From an uncultured Ferrovibrio sp. (GTDB lineage: Bacteria; Pseudomonadota; Alphaproteobacteria; Ferrovibrionales; Ferrovibrionaceae), in NCBI RefSeq assembly GCF_937960835.1, contig NZ_CALGPC010000015.1, positions 248,001 to 312,000 on the forward strand: a stretch of DNA of 64,000 bases, written 5' to 3'. Each line of letters starts with the position of its first letter. Within the stretch, counting starts at the first letter, position 1. Below the pieces are notes generated by a model. The model saw only the letters and a program-made list of their open reading frames with translations, had not been told where the DNA came from and did not search any database. The translations under genes were made by a program, and so were the position numbers. This document shows, piece after piece, positions 32,155 through 40,956 of this stretch.

Positions 32155-33096
32155 ATGGCAAAGAAGAAAGCAGCGAAATCTCAAACAACCAAGACCTCCA
32201 CCCGCCGCCGCACCCGTAAACCGGGTACTGATGAGGCAAAGAAAAAGCATGGCAGCGAGGCCGTGGCAGGAACCCGGCCGCTGTGGAGCGGCAATCTGCG
32301 CTTGGCTCTCGTCTCGGTTCCCGTGAAGCTGTTTCCGGCGACCAAATCCGGCGCCCAGATCAGTTTTCACCAGGTTCACGAGCCCTCGGGCAAGCGCATC
32401 CGCTACCAGAAAGTCGTGCCGGGCCTGGGGCCGGTAGATACCGACGAGATCGTCAAAGGCTTCGAGGTGGCCAAAGGCAGCTATGTGCTGCTTGAGCCTG
32501 ACGAGATCGATTCCCTAAAAATTGAGGCGAAGAAAACCCTCGATCTGATCCAGTTTGTCGATCAGCGTGAAGTCGACCCGATCTGGTTCGATCGTCCCTA
32601 TTATGTCGTGCCTGACGGCGATCTGGCCGAAGAGGCCTATGGCGTGATGCGCGATGCGCTACGCGGCTCAGGCCGGATCGGGCTCGGCCAATTCGTCATG
32701 CGGGGACGCGAATATGTGGCAGCAATCAAACCCTGCGGCAGCGGCCTGTTGCTGGAGACCCTGCGCTTCGCCGACGAGGTGCGCAAGGCGGCTCCATTCT
32801 TTGCCGACGTTGCCGAGGTCAGCGCCGACAAGGAATTGCTGTCACTTGCCAAGGAACTGATCGAGCGAAAGACCGCACCTTTCGATCCGCAACGCTTCAA
32901 GGATAATTACACCGACGCCCTGAGGGATCTGATCGAGGCGAAGCGGAAGCACCGCAAACCGGTCCAGGTCGAGGAGGATGAGCTCAGGGAAGGCGCCAAG
33001 ATCATCAATCTGGTCGATGCGCTGAAGCGAAGCGTCAAGAATGCGGAGAAGACGACCTCGGCGCAGAAAAACGGAAGCCGTCGGCAGGCGAGCTGA
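32155..33096 (+). CDS. ku: Ku protein of bacterial non-homologous end joining
   Basis: This 313-residue DNA-end-binding protein forms a homodimeric ring on double-strand breaks and recruits LigD. The N-terminus (1-35) is a Lys/Arg/Thr-rich extension, followed by the Ku core starting RPLWSGNLRLALVSVPVKL (about 40-290). A basic C-terminal tail of the type that binds DNA and LigD ends the protein. Three bases separate it from ligD, so the two are co-transcribed. Confidence 0.95.
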   Translation: MAKKKAAKSQTTKTSTRRRTRKPGTDEAKKKHGSEAVAGTRPLWSGNLRLALVSVPVKLFPATKSGAQISFHQVHEPSGKRIRYQKVVPGLGPVDTDEIVKGFEVAKGSYVLLEPDEIDSLKIEAKKTLDLIQFVDQREVDPIWFDRPYYVVPDGDLAEEAYGVMRDALRGSGRIGLGQFVMRGREYVAAIKPCGSGLLLETLRFADEVRKAAPFFADVAEVSADKELLSLAKELIERKTAPFDPQRFKDNYTDALRDLIEAKRKHRKPVQVEEDELREGAKIINLVDALKRSVKNAEKTTSAQKNGSRRQAS

Positions 33097-33099
33097 TTC

Positions 33100-35622
33100 A
33101 TGCCTGCCCGGCAGAGTAGCGATCCTCTCCAGACGTACCGGCAGAAGCGGCGCTTCACCGAGACCCCGGAACCGGAGGGCGGCGCTCCATCCAAGGGCCG
33201 CCTGCTGTATGCCATCCAGAAGCACGACGCCCGTCGTCTGCATTACGATCTGCGGCTGGAGCTGGATGGCGTATTGAAAAGCTGGGCGATAACGCGAGGC
33301 CCAAGCCTTGATCCGTCACAGCGGCGGCTTGCCGTCCGGACGGAAGACCACCCGATGGATTACATCTCTTTCGAGGGCAACATTCCGCGCGGCAATTACG
33401 GCGCAGGGACGGTCATGCTGTGGGATGAAGGAACATGGGAGCCGGTTGGCTCAGCCCGGCAGGGCCTGGCCAAAGGCAAGCTGGTGTTCAACATCCACGG
33501 CCGCCGGCTCAAAGGCCAATGGGCGTTGGTGCGCTTCCGCGGTAAAGATGCCGAGAAGCATGACAACTGGCTGCTGATTAAGCATGACGACGAAGCCGCC
33601 GATCCGGATTTTGACGTCACGGCAGAGGAAACCACCAGCGTGGCGACCGGGCGCGATCTTGCCAAGATCTCCACTGCCAAGGAAGTGTGGCATTCCAACA
33701 GGGACAACGGCAAAAGCACGGCGCGCAAATCGAAGGCTGGGAAACGCAAAAACCGCACCCTTCCCGCTTTCCTCAATCCCGCTTTGGCAACGCTGGTCGA
33801 TGAAGTTCCCGAAGGGAAAGACTGGCTCTTCGAGGTCAAACTCGATGGCTATCGCGCCATCACTGCCGCCTCGGGCGACGATGTGCGCATATATACCCGC
33901 AACGGTCATGACTGGACGGACCGATTCTCCAGCGTTGCCCGCGCCGTTGCTGAACTGAATCTCGATGCAGTTCTGCTCGATGGCGAGGTCGTCGCCATCG
34001 ATTCTGAGGGGCGCGCCAGTTTCGGCGATCTGCAGGCATCGCTCAAATCGGGCGGGCGGAACCTTTCCTACTTCGTTTTCGACCTTCTGATCGATGGCGG
34101 AAAAGATCTGAGGAAACGCCCCCTGACAGAGCGGAAACGCCGGCTTCAGGCCCTGCTGGGAGATGCCGGGCGCCAAGGACCGGTCTTCTACACCGACCAT
34201 GTCGAAGAAGCGGGCCGCGAAGTCCTCGATCAGCTATGCTCCTCAGGCTTTGAAGGGATCATCGCCAAACGGGCCACAGCCTCCTATCCCGTAGGCCGGG
34301 GGCGCTCTTGGCTCAAGATCAAATGCGACCGCGAGCAGGAATTTGTCGTCATCGGCTGGGCGCCCTCGACAACCAGCCGCCCCTTCTCCTCGATTCTGCT
34401 TGGCGTCCATGAGGATGGGAAACTGCGCTATGCCGGCAAAGCCGGATCTGGCTTCAGCGACGAGGTACTTGCAAGCCTGGCCAAGCGGCTCAAATCCCTG
34501 GCCAGGGATAAGCCTGCCGTTACCGGTATTCCGCGCGCGATTACCCGCAATGCCCATTGGGTGAAACCCGAACTGGTGGCGCAGATTGAATTCGCGGAAT
34601 TCACCCGCGATGGCCTGATTCGCCAAGGGCGATTTGTCGGCCTGCGGGAAGATAAGCCAGCGGCCACCGTGATTCGGGAGGTTCCCAAGGATCTGGAGGA
34701 GGTGACCGCGGTGGCAGATGATCTGGACATGGTCAAGCTTGCTGGGATCCGTCTCTCCCATCCCGACAAGGTGCTGTATCACGAGCAGGGCATCACCAAG
34801 CAGGACTTGGCCAGCTATCTGGAGATGGTGGCACCACGCCTGCTACCGCATGCGGCCAATCGCCTGATCAGCCTAGTGCGCTGTCCGGACGGTCACCGGA
34901 AGCAATGCTTTTTCCAGCGCCATGGCGGCGCCGGCTTCCCGGAAGAGCTGAAGCGGCTGCGCATCCGCGAGCGCAAAGGCGGAACGAAGGAATATCTCTA
35001 TCTGTCCGACCTGCGCGGCCTGATCGCCGCGGCGCAGATCGGCGTCCTGGAATTCCATATCTGGGGATCGCATATTGACGATATCGAAAAGCCGGACCGG
35101 ATCGTGTTCGATCTCGATCCCGATCCCTCGGTTGACTTTGAGTCCGTCAAGGTGGGAGCCCTTCTCGTCCGGGATGTTCTCGACGCGCTCGGCCTGGTCA
35201 GCTTCCCCCTGCTGACCGGCGGCAAGGGAGTTCATATCGTAGCCCCGATCCGGTGCCAATATGAATGGCCCGTGGTGAAAGCCTTCTGCGGCGCTCTGGC
35301 GGAACGGATCGCCGAAGAGGACCCGGATCGATATGTCGCCACGATGAGCAAGAGTCGGCGCACCGGGCGCATCTTTGTCGACCACTTCCGCAATGAACGC
35401 GGCTCGACCGCGATCGCGCCCTACTCGCCCCGTGCCCGCGAAGACGCGCCGGTGGCCTGGCCTGTGACCTGGAAAAGCCTGCGACGGTTCAAAGCCGCCA
35501 ACGAGATCACCGTCGCCAATGCCAGGAAGCAGATCGGCAAGGCCGATCCCTGGGAGGGCTATGCCGAGACCAGGCAGAGGCTGAAGGTCTCCGCCCTCAG
35601 GGCCCTGGGCATCGAGCCGTAA
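33100..35622 (+). CDS. ligD: Multidomain DNA ligase LigD (phosphoesterase-ligase-polymerase)
   Basis: This 840-residue enzyme processes and seals broken ends bound by Ku. Domain order is 3'-phosphoesterase (about 25-170, HDARRLHYDLRLELDG with H42, H48, D50), ATP-dependent ligase (about 220-530, nucleotidyl lysine K247 in KLDG) and primase-type polymerase (about 545-840, metal D671/D673 in FDLDPDP). The PE-Lig-Pol order is the Pseudomonas/Agrobacterium type, not the mycobacterial Pol-PE-Lig type. All catalytic centres look intact. Confidence 0.95.
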   Translation: MPARQSSDPLQTYRQKRRFTETPEPEGGAPSKGRLLYAIQKHDARRLHYDLRLELDGVLKSWAITRGPSLDPSQRRLAVRTEDHPMDYISFEGNIPRGNYGAGTVMLWDEGTWEPVGSARQGLAKGKLVFNIHGRRLKGQWALVRFRGKDAEKHDNWLLIKHDDEAADPDFDVTAEETTSVATGRDLAKISTAKEVWHSNRDNGKSTARKSKAGKRKNRTLPAFLNPALATLVDEVPEGKDWLFEVKLDGYRAITAASGDDVRIYTRNGHDWTDRFSSVARAVAELNLDAVLLDGEVVAIDSEGRASFGDLQASLKSGGRNLSYFVFDLLIDGGKDLRKRPLTERKRRLQALLGDAGRQGPVFYTDHVEEAGREVLDQLCSSGFEGIIAKRATASYPVGRGRSWLKIKCDREQEFVVIGWAPSTTSRPFSSILLGVHEDGKLRYAGKAGSGFSDEVLASLAKRLKSLARDKPAVTGIPRAITRNAHWVKPELVAQIEFAEFTRDGLIRQGRFVGLREDKPAATVIREVPKDLEEVTAVADDLDMVKLAGIRLSHPDKVLYHEQGITKQDLASYLEMVAPRLLPHAANRLISLVRCPDGHRKQCFFQRHGGAGFPEELKRLRIRERKGGTKEYLYLSDLRGLIAAAQIGVLEFHIWGSHIDDIEKPDRIVFDLDPDPSVDFESVKVGALLVRDVLDALGLVSFPLLTGGKGVHIVAPIRCQYEWPVVKAFCGALAERIAEEDPDRYVATMSKSRRTGRIFVDHFRNERGSTAIAPYSPRAREDAPVAWPVTWKSLRRFKAANEITVANARKQIGKADPWEGYAETRQRLKVSALRALGIEP

Positions 35623-35644
35623 AGTGGTTGTCTATTCCCGCCTC

Positions 35645-37096
35645 TCACTCCGCAGCGCTGCGCAAAACAGGCTTTGGCCGTTCCAGCTCGGCCTTCCTGA
35701 TCAAGGCGTCGTAATAAGGCGCGAAAGGCGGGCGGTTGATGTAGCGGCCTGCGCCTCGCGTGGTGCGCACATCGCCATCCTTGTAGACAATCTTGCCCTG
35801 AGAAATGGTCACCACATTGATGCCTTCGACTTCCATCCCCTCGAAGATGTTGAAGTCAATCTTCTGGTGATGGGTCTTGGCCGAGATCTTGCGCGTCTTC
35901 TTCGGGTCCCAGACGACGAGGTCGGCATCGGCGCCAGGCTGGATCACGCCCTTGCGCGGATAGAGATTGAAGATCTTGGCCGCATTGGCCGAGGTGATCG
36001 CGACAAACTCGTTCGGCGTCAGTCGCCCTTTGTTGACACCGTGATGCCATAGCACATGCATACGGTCTTCCACGCCGCCGGTGCCGTTCGGGATTTTTGT
36101 GAAATCGTTGCGGCCGACGGCCTTCTGGTCGGCGCAGAAGCAGCAGTGATCTGTGGCCGTGGTCTGCAGATGGCCCGCCTGCAAGGCACGCCACAATGCC
36201 CGCTGATGCTCCCTGGCCCGGAAAGGCGGGCTCATGACATAGGCTGCCGCCGTATCGAAATCCGGATTGCGGTAAACGCTGTCGTCGATCAGCAGGTGAC
36301 CGGCCAGCACCTCGCCGAAGACGCGCTGCCCTTCATTACGAGCGCGGATGATCGCTTCGACCGATTCCTTGCAGGAATTGTGAACGATGTAGAGCGGCAC
36401 CTTGAGCACCTGGGCAATGCGGATCGCCCGGTTGGCTGCTTCCCCTTCCACCTCGGGCGGCCGCGACAAGGGATGCCCCTCGGGACCGGTGATGCCGAGC
36501 TTGAGGATTTCCCGCTGCAGATGGAAAACAAGCTCGCCGTTTTCAGCATGCACGGTGCAGAGCGCGCCGAGTTCACGAGCCCGCAGGAAGCTGTTTACCA
36601 GCACCTCGTCCTCGCACATGATGGCGTTCTTATAGGCCATGAAATGCTTGAAGCTGTTGACGCCGTGTTCGGTGACCAGCGTTCCCATATCGCGATGAAC
36701 CGATTCATCCCACCAGGTCACGGCGACATGAAAGCTGTAATCGGTAGCCGCCTTCTCCGCCCAGCCGCGCCACTTCTTGTAGGCTTCGAGAAGGTTTTCT
36801 TGCGGGTTGGGAATGATGAAGTCGATGATCATCGTCGTGCCGCCAGCCGCCGCCGCGGTGGTGCCTGTGAAGAAGTCCTCCGATGCCACCGTCCCCATGA
36901 AGGGCAATTCCATATGGGTATGCGGATCAATGCCGCCCGGCATCACATATGCGCCCCCGGCATCGATGATCTCCGCGCCGCTGGGGGGAGCGAGATTTTC
37001 GCCGACCGCCTTGATGATTCCTCCTTCGATGAGCACATCGCCACGCTGGCTGCAATCCGCATTGACGATGGTTCCACCGCGCACCAGCACACTCAT
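35645..37096 (-). CDS. hydA: Dihydropyrimidinase (D-hydantoinase)
   Basis: This 483-residue cyclic amidohydrolase opens dihydrouracil or dihydrothymine to the N-carbamoyl amino acid, step two of reductive pyrimidine breakdown. Metal ligands H59 and H61 (GGIDPHTH) and the carbamylated lysine K150 (VNSFKHFMAYK) are in the positions seen in characterised enzymes. The DHCCFC segment is typical. I chose the ATG at 37096 with CGGAGG upstream. It is convergent with ligD and lies downstream of the RutR-like gene, with a probable operator 48-61 bases before its start. Confidence 0.93.
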   Translation of the reverse strand: MSVLVRGGTIVNADCSQRGDVLIEGGIIKAVGENLAPPSGAEIIDAGGAYVMPGGIDPHTHMELPFMGTVASEDFFTGTTAAAAGGTTMIIDFIIPNPQENLLEAYKKWRGWAEKAATDYSFHVAVTWWDESVHRDMGTLVTEHGVNSFKHFMAYKNAIMCEDEVLVNSFLRARELGALCTVHAENGELVFHLQREILKLGITGPEGHPLSRPPEVEGEAANRAIRIAQVLKVPLYIVHNSCKESVEAIIRARNEGQRVFGEVLAGHLLIDDSVYRNPDFDTAAAYVMSPPFRAREHQRALWRALQAGHLQTTATDHCCFCADQKAVGRNDFTKIPNGTGGVEDRMHVLWHHGVNKGRLTPNEFVAITSANAAKIFNLYPRKGVIQPGADADLVVWDPKKTRKISAKTHHQKIDFNIFEGMEVEGINVVTISQGKIVYKDGDVRTTRGAGRYINRPPFAPYYDALIRKAELERPKPVLRSAAE

Positions 37097-37143
37097 CTCA
37101 GCCTCCGCCCTGCTATCGATGACGATGCCATTCACGCACGGCC

Positions 37144-37157
37144 TGACCGATCGGTCA
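37144..37157. promoter_or_regulatory. RutR-like operator upstream of dihydropyrimidinase gene
   Basis: TGACCGATCGGTCA is a perfect 14-bp palindrome of the form TGACC-N4-GGTCA. Read on the minus strand with flanks it matches the 38099-38112 site at 17 of 19 positions. It resembles the known E. coli RutR box (TTGACCA-N2-TGGTCAA). The gap 37097-37247 holds nothing else notable. Confidence 0.75.
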
Positions 37158-37247
37158 AGAAAATCGTCGCGGGCACACAGACGCAAACGATGACTGCGCA
37201 AAGCATCAGCGCCGTGCACGGATTTTCAGCAGCGCTTGCGAAAAACC

Positions 37248-37979
37248 TCAGCGCCGACGCGAAATCTTCGTTGCCGCCGCAAGCGGCTTGGCGCCGAGCC
37301 CGTTGAGAATCAGCGTGGTAATCGTATTTGTCGCAGAGGCGAAGACGCTATCGTTCAGGTCCTTTCGATCCAGGACAGCCGCAATCTGTGCTGAAAAATC
37401 AGCATAGGTCTGCGTCATCGCCCAGATGACGAAAAGCAGATGCGCCGGATCAACCGGCTTCAGCTTCCCGGCGGCAATCCAGTCCTCGATGACCCGGCTT
37501 TTTTCCTTCACGACTCGGCGCAGCCGGTTGCGCAAGAAGGGCTGCACATGGCGGGCGCCGCCGATCACCTCAATGGCCCAAAGCCGTGACGGTTCAGGCG
37601 ATTGCCGCGAAGCCTGCATCTTGCGCTCGATATATCTCGCGAAAGCCGTTGCCGGATCGGCTTCCGCAACGATCTCTTCATCCAACGCATCGAGCCATAC
37701 CTCTAGAATGGCGTCCAGCACACTCGCGTAGAGATCCTGCTTGGTGCGGAAATAATAGTGCAGGTTCGCTTTCGGAACGCCGGCCTTGCGCGCGATTTCT
37801 GCTGTACTGGCGCCGGCGAAGCCCTTCTTTGCAAAGACAGATTCTGCTGCCTTCAGAATCTTTTCTACATTCCGCCTACGGATGGCTCCGGCTTCTCTGT
37901 TGCCCAGCGCAGCTTGGCTGCGCCGCTGTTTCCCGGTTGCTGTTTTCGTCTGCCGCTTCGTTGCGTCGCGCGCGGTCAT
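37248..37979 (-). CDS. rutR: TetR family regulator, RutR-like (pyrimidine catabolism)
   Basis: This 243-residue regulator has a basic N-terminal extension (1-35), a TetR helix-turn-helix (about 38-85, FAGASTAEIARKAGVPKANLHYYF) and a long helical ligand domain. E. coli RutR binds uracil and thymine; this protein shares length, the extension style and RutR-type C-terminal pattern. It lies between dihydropyrimidinase and preTA, flanked by two RutR-like palindromes. The ATG at 37979 follows AAGGA; upstream in-frame ATGs lack a ribosome site. The name is by context and motif. Confidence 0.82.
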   Translation of the reverse strand: MTARDATKRQTKTATGKQRRSQAALGNREAGAIRRRNVEKILKAAESVFAKKGFAGASTAEIARKAGVPKANLHYYFRTKQDLYASVLDAILEVWLDALDEEIVAEADPATAFARYIERKMQASRQSPEPSRLWAIEVIGGARHVQPFLRNRLRRVVKEKSRVIEDWIAAGKLKPVDPAHLLFVIWAMTQTYADFSAQIAAVLDRKDLNDSVFASATNTITTLILNGLGAKPLAAATKISRRR

Positions 37980-38098
37980 TGTGTCCTTCCATCCGCTTCT
38001 GCCCATCCGGCGGGCAAGTGCATAGAGGCAAGGCAATTCTCTATGCGGAGTGAAACCCAGTGTCAAAGCGCTTTCGCGCATCCTTCATAATCTTGTCT

Positions 38099-38112
38099 TG
38101 ACCATTCGGTCA
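38099..38112. promoter_or_regulatory. RutR-like operator in the tetR-preT divergent region
   Basis: TGACCATTCGGTCA has the same TGACC-N4-GGTCA arms as the 37144 site, with shared flanks TCT on the left and GG on the right. It lies 120 bases before the regulator start and 124 before preT, positioned to control both. The remaining 37980-38236 shows no other structure. Confidence 0.75.
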
Positions 38113-38236
38113 GGAAAATCCTAGCCTCTCGTTCGCAAGGCAAGAATGAGGCTGCAGCAATCGCAGAGATCGGCATCTTTCTTGCGAGGCACATTGCGTG
38201 AGTACCGTGCAGCACAGGACCTAAGGGGAGCAGGTC

Positions 38237-39643
38237 ATGGCGAATGGGCGTAACGCAGGAGATCAGGATTTTGCCGCCACGGATAGCCCTGCCCCGGATA
38301 TCCGCGCGGGACGTCTCCCTTCCGAGCAGTACCGGATCAACTTCGATGACGCTGTACTACCGCTGGAACGGCAGACGGCGCTGGTTGAGGCCAACCGCTG
38401 CTACTTTTGCTATGACGCGCCCTGCATGGAAGCCTGCCCGACCGGGATCGATATCCCCGGTTTCATCCGCAAGATCACAACCGAAAATACGGCGGGCGCC
38501 GCCCTGCGCATTTACGAGCAGAACATCTTCGGCGGCTCCTGCGCCCGCGTCTGCCCCACCGAAATCCTTTGCGAGCAGGCTTGCGTGCGCAATGCCGAGG
38601 ATGGCAATCCGATCCGGATTGGCTTGCTGCAGCGCTATGCCACCGATCACGGCACGCCCGCGAACGAGCATCCATTTCGGCGTGCCGCGGCTACCGGAAA
38701 ACGTATTGCCGTCGTCGGCGGCGGGCCGGCGGGGCTTGCCTGCGCGCATCGGCTGGCCATGCTGGGCCATGCGGTCACCATCTTCGAGGCGCAGCCGCAT
38801 CTCGGTGGTCTCAACGCCACCGGCATTGCCGAATATAAGGTGCCGCATGATTATGCCGGCCGCGAGATAGATTTCATCCTCGGAATCGGAGGCATCACGG
38901 TGCAGACCAGCACGGTACTGGGCCGCGATATTTTCCTCAGCAGCCTGCGCCGAGACTATGACGCCGTCTTCCTCGGCATCGGACTTGCTGCGGTCAAAAG
39001 CCTGGATTGCGAGGGGGAAGACCTGGCTGGTGTGTTCAACGCCGTGAACTACATCGCGCAGATCCGACTGGCGAAGGATTTCGCCACGCTGCCAATCGGG
39101 CGGCGCGTGGTGGTGATCGGTGGCGGCAATACGGCCATCGACGCTGCGGTGCAGGCCAGGCGTCTTGGTGCTGAGGAAGTCACGCTGGTCTACCGGCGCG
39201 GCCCCGAGGCGATGAGCGCGACCGGCCATGAGCAATCCTTCGCCAAGGAGAATGGCGTCATCGTGCGCCACTGGGCCCAGCCTCTGCGCCTGGAAGGCCA
39301 CGGCGGCCATGTGCGGCAGGCGGTATTCGAATATACGCGGCTCGACGCCGATGGTCGCCTGACCGGCACGGGTGAGACCTTCGCGCTGGCCGCCGACATG
39401 GTGTTCAAGGCCATTGGCCAGGTTTTTCTGCCCGATCCGCTGCGTGAGGATGGCCGCGACCTGCTGGTGCTGAAGAACGGCCGCATCGCTGCCAACGCGG
39501 AAGGCCGCACGTCGCTCGACAATGTCTGGGCGGGCGGCGATTGCGTTGCCGGCGACCAGGACCTCACGGTCGCAGCCGTGCAGGCCGGCAAGGTTGCCGC
39601 CCTGTCGATCGACGTGGCGATGCGCCAGAAGGCCGCTGCTTAA
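38237..39643 (+). CDS. preT: NAD-dependent dihydropyrimidine dehydrogenase subunit PreT
   Basis: This 468-residue flavoprotein subunit passes electrons between NAD(H) and PreA for uracil/thymine reduction. An N-terminal iron-sulfur domain with CYFCYDAPCMEACPTGIDIP and CARVCPTEILCEQAC is followed by an FAD fold (GGGPAGLACAHRLAMLGH, about 155) and an NAD fold (GGGNTAIDAA, about 295). GGGGAG lies 8-13 bases before the ATG. The preA gene follows 19 bases downstream. A RutR-like operator lies upstream. Confidence 0.93.
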   Translation: MANGRNAGDQDFAATDSPAPDIRAGRLPSEQYRINFDDAVLPLERQTALVEANRCYFCYDAPCMEACPTGIDIPGFIRKITTENTAGAALRIYEQNIFGGSCARVCPTEILCEQACVRNAEDGNPIRIGLLQRYATDHGTPANEHPFRRAAATGKRIAVVGGGPAGLACAHRLAMLGHAVTIFEAQPHLGGLNATGIAEYKVPHDYAGREIDFILGIGGITVQTSTVLGRDIFLSSLRRDYDAVFLGIGLAAVKSLDCEGEDLAGVFNAVNYIAQIRLAKDFATLPIGRRVVVIGGGNTAIDAAVQARRLGAEEVTLVYRRGPEAMSATGHEQSFAKENGVIVRHWAQPLRLEGHGGHVRQAVFEYTRLDADGRLTGTGETFALAADMVFKAIGQVFLPDPLREDGRDLLVLKNGRIAANAEGRTSLDNVWAGGDCVAGDQDLTVAAVQAGKVAALSIDVAMRQKAAA

Positions 39644-39662
39644 GGCGCAGGAGGAAGACCCA

Positions 39663-40940
39663 ATGGCCGACCTTTCGATCAACTTCGCCGGCATCAAGGC
39701 GCCGAATCCATTCTGGCTCGCTTCGGCCCCGCCGACCGACAAGGCTTATAACGTCGTGCGCGCCTTCAAGGCCGGCTGGGGCGGCGTAGTCTGGAAAACT
39801 CTGGGCGAAGACGGCCCGCCGGTGGTGAATGCTTCGTCACGCTATGGCGCCTTATCCTACAAGGGCAACCGCATCGCGGGCCTGAACAATATCGAACTGA
39901 TCACCGACCGGCCGCTGGAGGTCAATCTCCAGGAGATCAAGCAGGTAAAGCGGGACTGGCCGGACCGGGCGCTGGTGGTCTCGCTGATGGTGCCTTGCAC
40001 CGAGGATGCCTGGAAGGAGATCCTCAAGCGGGTGGAGGAAACCGAGGCCGATGGCGTTGAGCTTAATTTCGGCTGCCCGCATGGCATGTCAGAGCGCGGC
40101 ATGGGCGCGGCGGTCGGCCAGGTTCCAGACTATGTAGAAATGGTCACGCGCTGGTGCAAGCAGCATAGTCGCATGCCGGTGATCGTGAAGCTGACGCCGA
40201 ATGTCACCAATATCCTGGGTCCGGCGCGGGCTGCGGTGCGCGGCGGCGCCGATGCCGTCAGCCTGATCAATACCGTGAATTCCATCATGGCCATCGACCT
40301 CGACCAGATGGCCCCGATGCCGACTGTAGACGGCAAGGGAACCCATGGCGGCTATTGCGGCCCGGCGGTCAAGCCCATTGCGCTGAACATGGTGGCCGAG
40401 ATCGCGCGTGATCCGGAATGCAACAAGATCCCGATCTCCGGCATCGGCGGCATCGAAAGCTGGCATGATGCGGCCGAGTACATCGCGCTGGATGCCGGCA
40501 GCGTCCAGGTCTGCACGGCCGCGATGCATTACGGCTTCCGCATCGTCGATGACATGGTCGACGGACTACAGCGCTGGATGGATGCCAAGGGGTATCGCAG
40601 CATCGGCGAGTTCCGCGGCAAGGCGGTGCCGAATGTCACTGCCTGGCAGTATCTCAATCTGAACTACCAGATTGTCGCCGAGATCGATCAGGACAAATGC
40701 ATCAAATGCGGCCTGTGCCATATCGCCTGCGAGGATACCTCGCATCAGGCGATCCGAGCCGAACGCGTGGAAGGCGCGCGCAAGTATTTTGTTGTGAATG
40801 AGGATTGCGTCGGTTGCAATCTTTGCATGCATGTCTGCCCGGTAGACGGCTGCATAAGCATGAAGCGCGTCGATGACGGAAAGACCAGTCTCAACTGGAC
40901 GCAGCATCCCAACAATCCGATGCGGCACGCGGCCGAATAA
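39663..40940 (+). CDS. preA: NAD-dependent dihydropyrimidine dehydrogenase subunit PreA
   Basis: This 425-residue FMN subunit reduces uracil to dihydrouracil, the first step of the reductive pathway. The TIM-barrel domain (1-330) contains NFGCPHGMSERGMGAAVGQ and the FMN phosphate site GIGGIESWHDAAEYI. The C-terminus carries two 4Fe-4S motifs, CIKCGLCHIAC and CVGCNLCMHVCPVDGC. The ATG at 39663 is correct for homology; the longer open frame to 39522 overlaps preT. It is followed at 16 bases by the amidohydrolase gene. Confidence 0.95.
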   Translation: MADLSINFAGIKAPNPFWLASAPPTDKAYNVVRAFKAGWGGVVWKTLGEDGPPVVNASSRYGALSYKGNRIAGLNNIELITDRPLEVNLQEIKQVKRDWPDRALVVSLMVPCTEDAWKEILKRVEETEADGVELNFGCPHGMSERGMGAAVGQVPDYVEMVTRWCKQHSRMPVIVKLTPNVTNILGPARAAVRGGADAVSLINTVNSIMAIDLDQMAPMPTVDGKGTHGGYCGPAVKPIALNMVAEIARDPECNKIPISGIGGIESWHDAAEYIALDAGSVQVCTAAMHYGFRIVDDMVDGLQRWMDAKGYRSIGEFRGKAVPNVTAWQYLNLNYQIVAEIDQDKCIKCGLCHIACEDTSHQAIRAERVEGARKYFVVNEDCVGCNLCMHVCPVDGCISMKRVDDGKTSLNWTQHPNNPMRHAAE

Positions 40941-40956
40941 CGCCAAGGAGTCAGGA

